Source of the DNA: Magicicada septendecula
Lineage: Eukaryota; Arthropoda; Insecta; Hemiptera; Cicadidae
Direction of reading: 5' to 3'
DNA length: 64,000 bases
Assembly: GCA_034769895.1 (NCBI GenBank)
Contig: CM068369.1
Coordinates: 144,915,574 to 144,979,573, forward strand
Part shown: piece by piece, positions 42,773 to 54,847 of the stretch
Numbering within the stretch: position 1 is the first letter of the stretch
Layout of the letters: each line of letters opens with the position of its first letter
The notes under the pieces: model-generated
Told to the model about the DNA's origin: nothing
Databases searched by the model: none
Seen by the model: only the letters and a program-made list of their open reading frames with translations
Program-made: the position numbers and the translations under genes

Positions 42773-45704
42773 TGTAACATGACATAAGGTAGTGAAGATC
42801 CAATGATATTTAACTATAAAATAAAAAGCTGAAGACAAGGATATGAGGCAAAGACTTATAAATTCAAAGATCAATAACCCAGTAACCCAAATGACAAATG
42901 ACAGATAAACTGACAATGACCTGACACAGTAGATCGGATAAATACCAAAAGGAACCACGGAACAATGAAGAAGAAGCTAAGAACTAAATGTAATCAAGAC
43001 ATTAAGAATGAATATTGTAAATCGCAAATAATGACCATTAACCTGAATGTTAACAATGAACTAATGTAATTAGAGTGTAGATGAGATTTACCTAGGTTAA
43101 TAATGTTAATGAAGGATAATAATGTTATGTATATCTTATTGATGAAGGAATGTGTTTATAAGTATAAGTTAGGGAATTAACATTACACACACCCTAATAA
43201 ATAGTGATGAATATAATCAGAATTAGTAAACATACCTTAAGGCAAATCAAGGCCACAGTCAAAAAAAGTGATCATTTGTGAAGGGAAATAAAATAAACAA
43301 TTATAGTCAGTAACCCCATAATAATACATCAAAAGCAATCCAGTGAATAATTAAGTGAGTGAAAGTGCAAAAGTCAAAAACCTTCTATGAAGGAAAAAGT
43401 GTAGTTGGTGAACTTCAAAAGGTATTCTAATTAATAAACTGTGTTAGAATAACAGGAAGACCATAGATAAACTTTGTATTAGTAAGTAAGAGGAACTTAT
43501 TATGATGTAATTAAGGTAAGCCGTAGGTAATAAGGATTATAGGATAAGATAGTATTTAAGGCATGGGAATGAAGGACAAACAAGAACAATAGACACTTTT
43601 TCTAGTGAAGGAATGGAGGAATAGCATATATTGTGCAAAGTATAAAATAATGTTAGTATAATAAGGATGTTGTTACTGTTTTAAAAGAACCAACATAATG
43701 TAATGAATTGTTAATTGAACCAGGTAGTAGAAGAGAGCAGAAAAGTAGTTAGAAGTTATTTCAGGCTTAAACCTGTAAAGAAAATGTTTATTACTATAAT
43801 AAGAGGTGGAGTTAGGAACACCAATGTTTATTACTTGTTTTGTTTAAAAAATTATGTTAGAAATAGCAAATGTAAAGGTAATAAGTTACTAAGAAATGTT
43901 AGATAGTACCGGTAGTATAGTAAAATCTAGGCTCTAGGCCTAACTGTTAAATAAGAATTTAGTAAATTTGAGAACAAATAATAGTCCAATATTAAAGCAG
44001 AGTATACCAAATGGTTAAACAAATTAAGTGAGTATTCCTAATACCAAAAGGTATGAATAACAGCCTATTTTGAATAAAATATATATAAAATACAAATATG
44101 AAAAATAATAAAAATGTAATTAGCTACTCAAAAGTGACCATGAGGGATATCAAAATGACCCATATAAAAAATTATGAACAATGGTACTCATGTAATAAAC
44201 CTAGCTATTAGTATAAGATATAAATCTTCATTTGAAGATATTTTGGTAAAATTAGACTAAAAAAGACGTTAAAACATAACAATGACTTAAATTAATGACC
44301 AATGAGAATTAGCATAATTTATTAGGTAACCATAGCAACCGGAAATTTATTGCCAAAAAAACGTTAGATTTTCGCTAGTTCATTATTGACCGATGCCGAG
44401 AACGGATTGAGTAACTCTCACCACAAACTTTTTATTCCAAATGAGTGATTTTTTAACCAAAATCAAACAAAAAGAAGAGTAGGATAACAGCCCAGGGAAT
44501 CCTGGATAAGATATTGTTTATTAAATTTATCCACAAACCGTAATTATCCAAGGAAGCCAAGAAGACGCCACGAAGAATAGATGACGACGGATCCCGAAGG
44601 AAGATCGTAAGGACCTATATCAACTCAAGAAGATGGACGATCACAGAAGGAGTACGAGGCCGAAGTCTACGAGAAAAACCGTCTGGACGAGATAAATGAA
44701 ATTCTGAAGAATAGAAGAAGACGGCATCGCAGGATCTATCCGGAAGAAGAAGACGGCATCGCAGGATCTTCAGCGGAAAATTGATGAGTATAAACAATAA
44801 TCCCATTAAACGAATTCCAAATTTTTTGATCAAAATAATAGATAACAATTTCACTTCACTGATCACTATTCTGATTTAGAACTGAATGCATTGGTAATAT
44901 CACTATTTGAACTTTAATCAGTTGATAATTGTTAAAATCAAAATACAATAAATAATTAACAAACATTTCTAATAGACAAATCCTAACCAAAATTTTTACT
45001 AAGTCTCACTGGTAATTACTTACTCAAATGTGTTAAGATATTAATTTTTCGTGTACCTAGTATTAAGGATTGTTATAAATTTGTGTGTTTTAGCCGTAGT
45101 CAAATATTTCTGTAGCCAAAAGGACTTATTAACACCCCTGAGTAAAAACATTTTAATTGTAAACTAACGTTACCGTCGAGACAGTTTGTGTATACAATAC
45201 ACTGGAACTGAGCATACCAACTGAACAAGTGTAATAGCCGGTGCTAAAAATAAAATTAATGTATTACAAAATAATTGAAACCTACTAAAGTGGTAATAAA
45301 TATTTCTATTCTGCAACACTGTATGTTTGATTCAAGTAAATTAAGATAATAAATAAAATCTATTGAAGTGAAAACATCAAAACAAGACGTTAGCCAAGTC
45401 GACACTGCAGAAAGGCGTGCGCCAATCAGGTGGCGAGGCGGCAACATTCAAATCAAACGGAGAGAGATACGGTTTACCCGTAAATGGTAAGAGAAGATAC
45501 AATTCGACTTGCTACACGCTGATAACAGTGACAGAATTCATTGAAATTATTAATAACTTTAATCTTACATACATATTAAACCACGAACCAACGAGCGAGT
45601 CAACAAACGCTCGACACTCACACATATGCTATACGAAGATAGATCGACTTACAGAATAACACTAACTATTAATTATTACAACCCACGTAAAGATATTTAT
45701 TACA
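42773..45704 (+). mobile_element. Element E 5' LTR (2932 bp)
   Basis: TGTAACATGAC ... TTATTACA. It is about 99.4% identical by eye to the 3' LTR at 54848-57778 (some 15-20 differences). It is unusually long, like the LTRs of A and B, with the same TGT...ACA ends. Confidence 0.88.
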
Positions 45705-45707
45705 AAG

Positions 45708-45727
45708 TGGCGCGCCAACTAGTAGGG
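45708..45727 (+). other. Element E primer-binding site
   Basis: TGGCGCGCCAACTAGTAGGG begins three bases after the LTR. Confidence 0.65.
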
Positions 45728-45786
45728 CTAGAATAGTTAAGGAAACATACCTTTAAACTTTACAGATTCTAGCGGCGACTACAGAA

Positions 45787-47778
45787 ATGGAACCGGCAAA
45801 GCACGATACGAGATACCAGACGATGATACGCGAAAAGGAGGCAGAAGAGGAAGCAAGGAGATTAGAAAAGGAGATCGAGAAAGGTGCCAGAATGGAAGAA
45901 AAGGAAATAACTTCAGTGGAAGATGTAGAAGATTTATTAATCCCTATGGAAACGGATAAACCTACACAACAGGAGGAAGCCAGAGGAGGAATGGATTTAC
46001 AAAAATTATGGGAGTTGATTAATGGAAAATTAGACAAGAATGAGGAGAGTCTGAATTAGATGAAGAAAGAAACCAGTGAAAATTTTAAGAAGTTTGAAGA
46101 TAATTCCAAGAAACAGGATGAAAAAATGGACAAGAAATTTGAGTCAGTAAATGAAAATTTTAAGAAGCAGGAGGAGAAAATAGATGAAAAATTGGACAGC
46201 ACCAAGGAAGATTTAAGGCGGACCATTAACGGAAATAATGAAAAATTACGACAGGAAATGAAGGAAGAGAATAAAATAATCAGTGAAAAAATAGAGAGGA
46301 GTAATGAGAAAACCAGCGAAGCCTTGAGACTAATGAAAGAAGACATTGAAACGCTAAACGCTAAAATTGAATACAACCAGGATACATTACAGCAACAGTT
46401 GACGAAATACAGAGAAGAGCTGAAGCAAACTGTAATGGAAACGGAATAGAAGATAGAGAAAACCAGCGAAGTAGTGATGCAAGTCCAAGAAGAAATGTTG
46501 ATCAAGGTGAATGAAGTTGAAGGCGAAGGTAAGAGGAGGGTTGAAGGACTCCAAAAAGAAACCAACAACAAATTAGAACAAATACAGACCAGAGTCGAAG
46601 AGAACTATAGCAGATTGGATGCATCAGTGAGTGAAGTGAAGGACACCACAACCGCCCAAGAAGGGAAAATAGCTGAATTTAGGGCAAGAGAACTACGCCT
46701 ACAGGAAGAGATCAATGCATTGAAGGATCGACCAATCATGAGCTCACATATATCATGTAGCGAAAATAGAGAAACGATAAACTTTAAAAATTATAAACGC
46801 AACCCAATTGAATTCATAGAACGAGTAGAGGAGAACTTAGCCCGAACCAGAGAGACACGGTGGACAGTAATCAAGGGCATGATCGACGACATGTTCAAAG
46901 AAGTTCACGACAATTGGTGGACGGCTGTGAGACCAGATATAAATAATTTCAGTGAGTTTAAAAAGTTATTCAAGGACAAATACTGGTCGGAGGCGACTCA
47001 GCACGTGATAAGAAATAACATAAGCAACGGCCGATTCGACCCTTACCTAGGACAGTCCCCAACCGCTTACTTTTTAGGTAAGGTAAGCATAGCGAGGAAC
47101 CTCGAACCTAACATCCCTGAAGAGTGCCTGGTGACACAGTTGGCATACCACTACGACGGGGAAATCACAAAAAGCCGTTTGAGTGGATGAATCAAGACGA
47201 TTCATGAGATGGCCACGTTATTAGGGGAATATGAGCGGGAGAAACATTATGTGTTGAACCGACAAAAGAACACACCAATCTACAGAAATTACGATAACAG
47301 AAATCAACCAAGTGGGCTGCAAGGAAACCACACACCGGCCAATCATCCGCCAGCCAACCCCAATAATTATCGGGGTTTTAATAACAATAATAACTACAAT
47401 AATTACCCGAGAAACTATAACCAGAATTACCCCAACAACAATAACAATCCAAACCATTCTTACAACAGGGGAAATAACCAAAATGGAGGCGGTTATAACA
47501 GGCCCAATAACCAATACCACAATAATAACCAGTCAATACCGAATCAAACATACAGGCGACGGGTGAACTATATAAATGCAGAGAATAGAAACGACGGGAG
47601 ACGTGGTTATAGAAGACCGAGGAGTCGGAGTGCTGAAGAAAACAGAAGGAGTCGAGAACAAATAACTCGCAATGACCACTCGATCGAGAGAAGGCAAAAC
47701 ACTGAGAATAATCACCCCGTCAGATCAGAGGACCGCGCCGAAGGCAACGCCCAACATTTAAACGAGCAGCGGCAGTGA
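45787..47778 (+). pseudogene. gag: Element E Gag with three in-frame stops
   Basis: One frame of 664 codons. Acidic N-terminus (MEPAKHDTRY..., LLIPMETDKP), then a long coiled coil to about residue 315. The capsid (about 46780-47180) carries NPIEFIERVEENLART, NWWTAVRPDINNF, KDKYWSEATQ, YFLGKVSIARNLEP and PEECLVTQLAYHY. The tail is Asn/Gly/Arg/Tyr-rich (47330-47560) and has no CCHC knuckle. Stops at 46057 (TAG), 46447 (TAG) and 47188 (TGA) break it. It is the closest relative here of B's Gag. The last codons overlap the pol frame at 47775. Confidence 0.85.
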
Positions 47779-48122
47779 GAATACCACAGGACCCGTCACT
47801 GATCCGATCTATTGGGTTACTAACTAGACAGACAAACGAGACTAATGACGACACAATAATAATAATTCAGAACCATTATCTGAAAAATATCCGAGAGGAG
47901 CTAATGGAAGAAAATTCCACATTAATCAAGCACCCGGATAACGAAATTGCCTATATTACCGCCAAGGTATATAATATAAATGTAAAATTTATGATTGACA
48001 CAGGTGCAAACGTGTCTTTAGTTGATATAAACATGTATGAAAAAATTCAAAAAGAGAGTAAGATCAGCTTACCCACAAGTAAGCTGTGGGTAAGCGTTAC
48101 CAGTTACGTTACCAGTAAGTAA
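47775..48122 (+). pseudogene. pol: Element E protease, N-terminal part
   Basis: The frame overlaps the gag stop by four bases and contains the aspartic protease active site (FMIDTGANVSLVDINMY). It ends early at a TAA in a short direct-repeat stretch (GTTACCAGTTACGTTACCAG), where a frame change has occurred. The rest of the protease continues in the frame of gag. Confidence 0.8.
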
Positions 48123-49266
48123 CATTGTTTTAATTGGAGCCACTGGAAGGCAGAACAAAACCATTAAGAGACAAGTGTCTCTAGAAGTCATAAGTAATGG
48201 TGAGACACTGCCTATGATATTTTTAATTGCTCATAACTTACCATTCGAAATTCTAATTGGTTGTGATATACTGAGAAAGTACTCTGCAGTTATCGATATG
48301 AAACTATCAAAGGTAACCATGAAATATGAAGACAGAGAATGGGTAGCCGAATTAACTGGCAGCAAAGGGGTCATACCAATCAGTACAATATATAACATAA
48401 GAACAATTTGTGATTCACCAGACCGGATGTGGGAAGTGAAGCCAGACAGTCAAATAAACAATGACATTCTATGGAATCGGAAATTAGAGGAAATCCGACA
48501 GTTCCGAGGAACCCAAGACGGGAATCCATTAACGGACCAAGAGGTGGAGAAATTAATAAGAATTTACAACAAGTACCGACATGTATTTTCCGACCAACCA
48601 GGAAAGGTACGGGAGTATCAGTGCGAGTTGAAATTCAAAGAAGTGGCCAATTTTAATAAAAAATCCTACCCCATAGCGTATGCAGGAAAGGAAGCAGTGC
48701 GCACAGAAATTAGTAAAATGCTGGAGGAAGATATCATTGAGTATAGTTGTTCGCAGTACACCAGTCCTATAGTAGCTGTTACCAAAAAGGATGGAAGGGT
48801 ACGCCTATGTCTCGACGCCCGAGAAATAAATAAAATACTAATCAACGACAGGACATCTCCTGGTGAAATTGAGGAGATCCTCAAAAAGTTTCATGGGACT
48901 CAATTTATCAGTACCTGGGATACAGTTTGCGGGTACTGGCAAGTAGAATTGCACCCAGCTAGTAGAAAATACGTAGCGTTCATATTTGAAGGCAGGAACT
49001 ACCAGTTCAAGCGACTACCTTTTGGGCTGATAAACTCGGTAGCAATATTTGTCCGCTGCATGGACCAGATACTGGGTCCTGAAACTATGAACTATACAAC
49101 GGTGTATGTCGATGATCTGCTGACCACTTCATCCAATTGGGAGGAGCACTGTATGAGAGTAGAGAAAGTACTAGAAAAATTATCCATCAACAATGTAACA
49201 TTAAAATTAGAGAAGTCAAAGCTGATAGCAGCAGAAGTCCAATTTCTTGGATTCAACCTGTCATGA
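48123..49266 (+). pseudogene. pol: Element E protease end and reverse transcriptase
   Basis: It begins with the second half of the protease (IVLIGATGRQ, then FEILIGCDILRKY). After a linker comes RT: IIEYSCSQYTSPIVAVTKKD, RLCLDAREINKIL, STWDTVCGYWQVELH, FKRLPFGLINSVAIFVRCMD and the catalytic YVDDLL. It ends LEKSKLIAAEVQFLGFNLS with an in-frame TGA at 49264, where a CGA codon would keep the frame open. Note DTVCGYWQ where most gypsy RTs have DLxSGYWQ. Confidence 0.85.
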
Positions 49267-50379
49267 CAAGGAATAACACCATCAATCGACAAAGTAGATG
49301 CCATTCAACGTTTCCCTACCCCTAAAAATAAGAAACAGTTACAGTCGTTCCTGGGCATCTGTAACTACTACAGAAAATTTCAGCAAAATTATTCTGAGCT
49401 GACTACTAAACTATCACCACAGCTGTCATCCAAAACCAAGTGGATGTGGGGCCCAGAACAGGAAACGATCTTCAACACTATTAAAAAACACTTCCTCGAC
49501 ACAATCATGTTAAACCACCCCGATTTCAATAGACCCTTTTACATGAACTGCGACGCAAGCGACATTAGCTTGGGATCGGTGCTTTACCAAGAGGACAAAG
49601 ATGGAAACCACCAAGTAATAAGTTTCGCCAGCCGAACATTAAACCAGTGTGAGCGCAATTATCATGTAACCGAAAAAGAACTGTTGAGTGTGGTCTTTTC
49701 TTGTGGAAAATTTTGAACTTACATTCTTGGATATCCTATCACCGTGCGCACCGACCATAAGTCTATTTCCTTCTTGAAGAACAGCAAACTCAGCCATGGT
49801 CGATTAGCCAGATGGATTCTTGCTGTCCAAGAATATCACATCAACTGGGAGTATATCCCTGGCAGTAAAAACACAGCAGCTGATGTGCTATCACGAATTA
49901 ACACAGAACAGCAAACCTTCGATGGAGAGAAGGAGACCTTAGTAAAGGTATTTAACATTATGAAAAGTAGCGCCGACCTAGAAGTGATAGTGAATAAAGT
50001 GAAACAACACCAGAAAGAGGATAAGAAATTAAATCAAATTCGAGAGAGGCTAGATCGACAAGAAGAAGGAGCCACACATTACTATTGCGTACATGAAGAT
50101 ATTTTATTTGTTAAAACTAAACCCAACCAGAATACATGGAAACTGATAATACCTAAAGAAACCGCAGCTGAGATCATAATGGAATACCACCTCAGGTACG
50201 GACACATGGGAGCACTGAAGGTGACAAAAGCGTTAGAAGAGCACACCTATCTGAAAGATATTAACCGGAGGGTAAGGAAGACGATAAGAAACTGTCACAT
50301 ATGTCAACTTGTTAAATGCAACAATGACAGGAAGGAAGGGGTAATGCAACCAATAACCTCTACTAATAAAATGGAATGA
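49267..50379 (+). pseudogene. pol: Element E RNase H and integrase zinc domain
   Basis: Same frame as the RT. It has the RT connection (FLGICNYYRKFQQNYSEL), then RNase H with CDASDISLGSVLYQE, SFASRTLNQCERNYHVTEKE and RTDHKSISFL. GSKNTAADVLSR closes RNase H. The integrase HHCC finger follows (YHLRYGHMGALKV ... CHICQ). In-frame TGA codons at 49714 and 50377 both fit CGA to TGA decay. Confidence 0.85.
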
Positions 50380-51204
50380 GTCTTCTTAGACATATGTGGA
50401 CCTATGCCACGAAGTGGAGGTAGAAAGCAACACAAATTCATAGTCATTATCATGGACCATTACTCAAAATTTATAAAATTATACCCAATCAACCGTGCTA
50501 CTACAAACAAGGTATTGAACATTATCACACAAAGGTACATTACAGAGGTGGGGAGTCCCACGAATATTATCACTGACCATGGTACTCAATTCCGAGGAAG
50601 ACGATGGAAAGACACATTAATGGATCTGGGTATCCGAACATACAAGACTTCAATTTACCACCCGAACAGCAACCCAGCGGAAAGAGTGCTCCATGAAGTG
50701 GGGAGGATTCTTCGTACATACTGCCACGATCAGCAACGTAAGTGGAGTGAATACCTCGAAGCCACAGAAAATTTCATAAATCTCGCCTATCACGAATCCA
50801 TTAAGGATACCCGTTACACCATCATGTATGGAAAACCACCACCTCGAGCCATAGAAGAACTTGTCAATTTCCCCACCAATCCAGTATACCAACTCGATAA
50901 CGCTAGATTCTATAGCAAGATGGCGGAACAAACAGATAAGAAAAAGGCCAAATATCACAAAATTCAACCGAAACCAATCCGGTATTATGAAGGAGAAAAG
51001 GTGCTAATACGGAACCGAGAGTTACCAAGTTCCAGAGAGGGAATCACAAAGAAGTTGCTATTATTGTACAATGGGCCCTATCTCATAGGAAAAGACAACA
51101 AAAACAATACCTATGTCATAAGTGAGATAACAACGAAGAAAATAAAAGGGACTTACAACCAGTCTTCTTTGAAAAAATATTATGAACCAGTGTCAGAAAG
51201 TTAA
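50380..51204 (+). pseudogene. pol: Element E integrase core and C-terminus
   Basis: The catalytic triad is intact: first D in VIIMDHYSKFIKLYP, second in NIITDHGTQFRG, and E in SNPAERVLHEVGRIL. A C-terminal domain with GEKVLIRNRELPS and YNGPYLIGKDNKNNTYVISE follows, ending KKYYEPVSES. That tail is the part retained in element A. The segment is open throughout, but upstream stops prevent a full Pol. Confidence 0.88.
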
Positions 51205-51534
51205 AGAGAATTTTGAAGGTAACAATTATCAAAATTCAAAAATAAATGTAAGCACAACTTACAATAAGTATTTGATTTAAACTATTATATGAATGAAAAG
51301 GAATTTAGAAGAAAGATAAGCTGAATTCAAAACAAAGTAAGGACAAACTTACAACCAAGTGTGAAACAAAATGGGTAAACCCATGTAATTTTGAAAAATA
51401 TGTATAATGAAATATCATAAAAAATTGAGGTAAAATAATTAAATGTTACACAAATAATGATGACGCTACATAACATCATTAACTAACCCTATCACAAAAG
51501 GGATAATAAAAAATTAATGTTTCACAAAAGAAAA
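51205..51534 (+). repeat. Element E 3' noncoding start with GTAAG/CTTAC hairpins
   Basis: GTAAGCACAACTTAC at 51248-51262 (44 nt after the pol stop) and GTAAGGACAAACTTAC at 51337-51352. These match the hairpins of elements A and B in sequence and position. Confidence 0.6.
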
Positions 51535-51542
51535 GACAAGAC
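51535..51542. repeat. hAT target-site duplication (left)
   Basis: GACAAGAC versus GTCAAGAC at 54151-54158 (7 of 8 match). Confidence 0.65.
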
Positions 51543-54150
51543 CAGCAGAGCGTAGCCAAGGGGGGGCTATTGGGCTGCAGCCCCCCTTAGAATAATTGTA
51601 ATAATACTAATAACAATAATAATAAAAAATATATAGTATAGTACGAAATATAGTTTGTATAATACAAAGTTACTGCACGGTGTCTGATAAAGTGCGGAAA
51701 GCAAAATGTGCGTGTTCAAGTGAGAAGTGGGCATCGTGCATCAAGTGGCATGCGGAAGAAATGGTTGGCCGTTACGTGGACACCGTGATTCTGGAATTTT
51801 TGACATTAATGAAGATGGAATTAAGGCAGAAGGAAATTTTAGAGCATTGCTTCGTTTGCGAATTCAAGCTGGAGAAGAAATATTAAAAAATCACTTATTA
51901 ATTTGCAATAAGAACGCAATATATAAGCCCAGACATACAAAACCAAATCATAAATTGTTGTAACAAAATAATAATAAAAAAGCTTGTATCTCAGATAAAT
52001 GAAGCGCAGTGTTTTACAGTTTTAGCGGATGAAACCGCAGATATTAGTTGTATTGAACAGTATTCCATATGTGTAAAATATTTTAATGAAAATACAAAAA
52101 AAATTTGTGAGCACTTTCTTCAGTTTGTCCCTCTTACTTCTACAACTGGAAAAGATTTAGCAGCAACGCTGTTATCTTCATTAGAAAAATTTGGGAATGA
52201 TTTAAAATATCTTAGAGGTCAAGGCTACGATGGTGCTCCAGTGAATACTGGCGAAAATGAGGGTGTTCAAAAATACGTCAGTCAAAAATATCCGACAGCA
52301 GTTTTTGTTCATTGTGTTGGTCACTCATTAAATTTAGTTCTATCCCATGCTTCAAAAATTCGGGAAATAAACAATTGTCTTGGAATAGTAGAAAAGATTT
52401 ATTCATTTTTTGAATCACCAAAAAGAAATTCGTACTCTCTAATAAAATTCAGGAATACGCACCAGAATCAAACCGAAAAAATTGAAACAAATGTGCCCTA
52501 CGCGCTGGGTTGAAAGACATGATTCTGTTATCATTATGGTGGAATTGTTGGAGCCCGTGCTGTATGCATTGGAAGAAATAAGTTCCTGGAAGGATAAATC
52601 AACATCCTCATTGGCAGATTTATTACACACCGGAATTCAGAAATCAACTTTCTTAATTTCATTATTTGTAATAGAAAAAATATTTAGCTTCACATTACCA
52701 TTATGTAAATACATGCAAAGTGAGAACATTGATTTATGTGCTGTAATTGAACACGTTGCAAAAGTTGAATCAATTTTTGGAAACATTCGCTTAAACTCTG
52801 AAGACGAATTTAAAAATATTTATGATAAAGCAGAAAAGCTTATTAGTAATTTATTTAATAACCATATCACCACACCAAGAATAGCAGGAAAACAAACATA
52901 TAGAAGCAATATAGATTCAAACTCTCCGGAAATGTTTTTCAGAACTACAATTTTTATTACTTTTTTGGATCATGTAATTTTTCAATTAAAATCTAGATTT
53001 TTAAATCATCGTAAAATATTACAATCATTTCAATGTTTGATTCCAACTGGCCAATTTCCTACAACAGAAAACAACGAAAGTTTTAAATCCTTGATAAGTT
53101 TTTATAAAAACGATATGAACGTTCCAAATGATGAGGTTGCCCTTAGTGAGTATTTATTGTGGTTTGCAAAATATTGTGATTCAACAAATAAACCTTCAAA
53201 TGCTATGCAATCTATTATTGATTGTAATAAGAATCTGTATCCAAATATTTTTAATTTATTAAAAATATTTGTTACTTTGCCAGTAGCTACAGTCACTCCT
53301 GAGAGATCGTTTTCAACTTTAAAAAGGCTTAAAAATTATTTGAGAAATACGGTAGCGGAAGATCGACTGAATGGTTTAGCTAGTCTAAACATTCATTGGG
53401 AAATAAAAGTACAAGAAGAAGAAGTTATAGAAGAAATGAAAACACAGCCTCGACGATTAGCATTATGAATGTTGCAATATTATGTAAGTTCAAAATATTA
53501 AAATACATCTTATAAATCTAATTAATCTGTTTATGTATACTTTATTTAATGTCACTTAAAAATTCTCACATGGTCTTTATGAAAGGTTTCGGCATCAGTC
53601 AGTTCTAGGTGAATCGTTAGAAACTGAAAAACCAATGCGGCATCAGTAACCCCGCAATGATCCCCTTTTGCATAACAGTCTCCCACATAAATAAATGCAG
53701 CTCACAGAAAGGTTACATTAAAAACTGACCAGTGGACAGAAAAAGTTTCACCAGTCCATTTACTACCTCCCACACTTAATTCTCCTATGGCTGCAATGTC
53801 TCAGAGGTGTGTTAATTGCCGATATGGTGCAGAGACCAATACAGACCTCCACCAAGACCCAAACTAGTTGCATTTGTCTCTAATCCAGGGAGCATCTGGA
53901 GCCTTACCTTGCACACTAGCCAAGAGAAAAGTTTTTAAGTGGTTATCCTTCCTCCACTATTTGTTATGTATATAAATATAATTTAATAATAATAGAATCT
54001 TCTGTACATAGGTAACAAATGGGTCTGTCACTGAGAGTCCGCCAGAACGAATCCCTTTGGGGTTCCCCCCCTGCACGATTATTCATCTTGTCGTATACGG
54101 CTGCCCCTACTTAGCCCCCCCCCCTAGAGAAAATCCTGACTACGCCTCTG
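51543..54150 (+). mobile_element. hAT transposon nested in element E
   Basis: 2.6 kb with hAT-type ends: left CAGCAGAGCGTAGCCAAGGG, right (reverse complement) CAGAGGCGTAGTCAGGATT, both then G-rich. It is flanked by an 8-bp duplication. Inserted in E's 3' noncoding region, so it is younger than E's assembly at this site. Confidence 0.8.
51680..53468 (+). pseudogene. hAT transposase (ZMYM1-like type), frameshifted
   Basis: Three frames add up to one transposase. The first (to 51963) has RGHRDSGIFDIN, GNFRALLRLRIQAGEEILKNHL and YKPRHTKPN. The second (about 51980-52513) has the catalytic-region blocks CFTVLADETADIS, LRGQGYDGAP and VHCVGHSLNLVLSH. The third (52482-53468) has CPTRWVERHDSV and the C-terminal hAT dimerisation block LPVATVTPERSFSTLKRLKN followed by RLNGLASLNIH. 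This pattern is that of hAT proteins related to ZMYM1/THAP12-like genes. Frameshifts near 51961 and 52490 inactivate it. The N-terminal zinc finger is poorly preserved. Confidence 0.82.
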
Positions 54151-54158
54151 GTCAAGAC

Positions 54159-54827
54159 AATCAAATAAAAAATAACACTGACAGATTAACTGAACAATCA
54201 ATGAAAAAATATAAGTGAGCCAGAAACCAGCTACAATGTTAATTTAAAAAATATAAATGAGCAATAAAGTGATGACAAATAAAATCACTACCATATAAAA
54301 TAAGCCAATGAAACAATACAAAATGCCCATTAAATATCGCCATAAGCTTAAACGAAGGAATCCAAATAAGTCACTGAGATAAAAAAGTCATGAGATGTAT
54401 AAAAAGGAGAATAATTAATCCCCAAAAGTGTTTTATTATATTAATATTATGTGAGTCGGAAATGAACGACTATTATTATAATTATTATGAATATTATTAT
54501 GTGATGATTTTATGTTGAGATATGTCCAACAATTATTTATGTTATTGAACTCAAAAGGTATAGCAGAGTAATAGAGCCACATGTGCCCTCTGGCTAGTAC
54601 CAATTTATATGAAGGAGAGGGAAGAAAAATTTTTGGGAAATAGAACATAAAAGGGAATAATAAGGAAAGAAAATAATACCAAATACCATATTATGAACCA
54701 TGCCTTAATAAAAATGAACTAAGAAGAAAGTAGCGATGGATGAATTCCGGAATAATAACAACTTGATAAAAGGAACTATATTGATGATTTCAGAAAAAAT
54801 ATAATAATCTTTGTTTCGAAATAATCA
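54159..54827 (+). other. Element E 3' noncoding region after the hAT
   Basis: A-rich and noncoding; continues the region cut by the hAT insertion. Confidence 0.5.
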
Positions 54828-54847
54828 ATTTTGGTGGCGATGCATTA
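54828..54847 (+). other. Element E polypurine tract
   Basis: TTTTGGTGGCGATGCATTA directly before the LTR start; parallels TTTTAGAGGAGAGGCATTA in element A. Confidence 0.55.
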
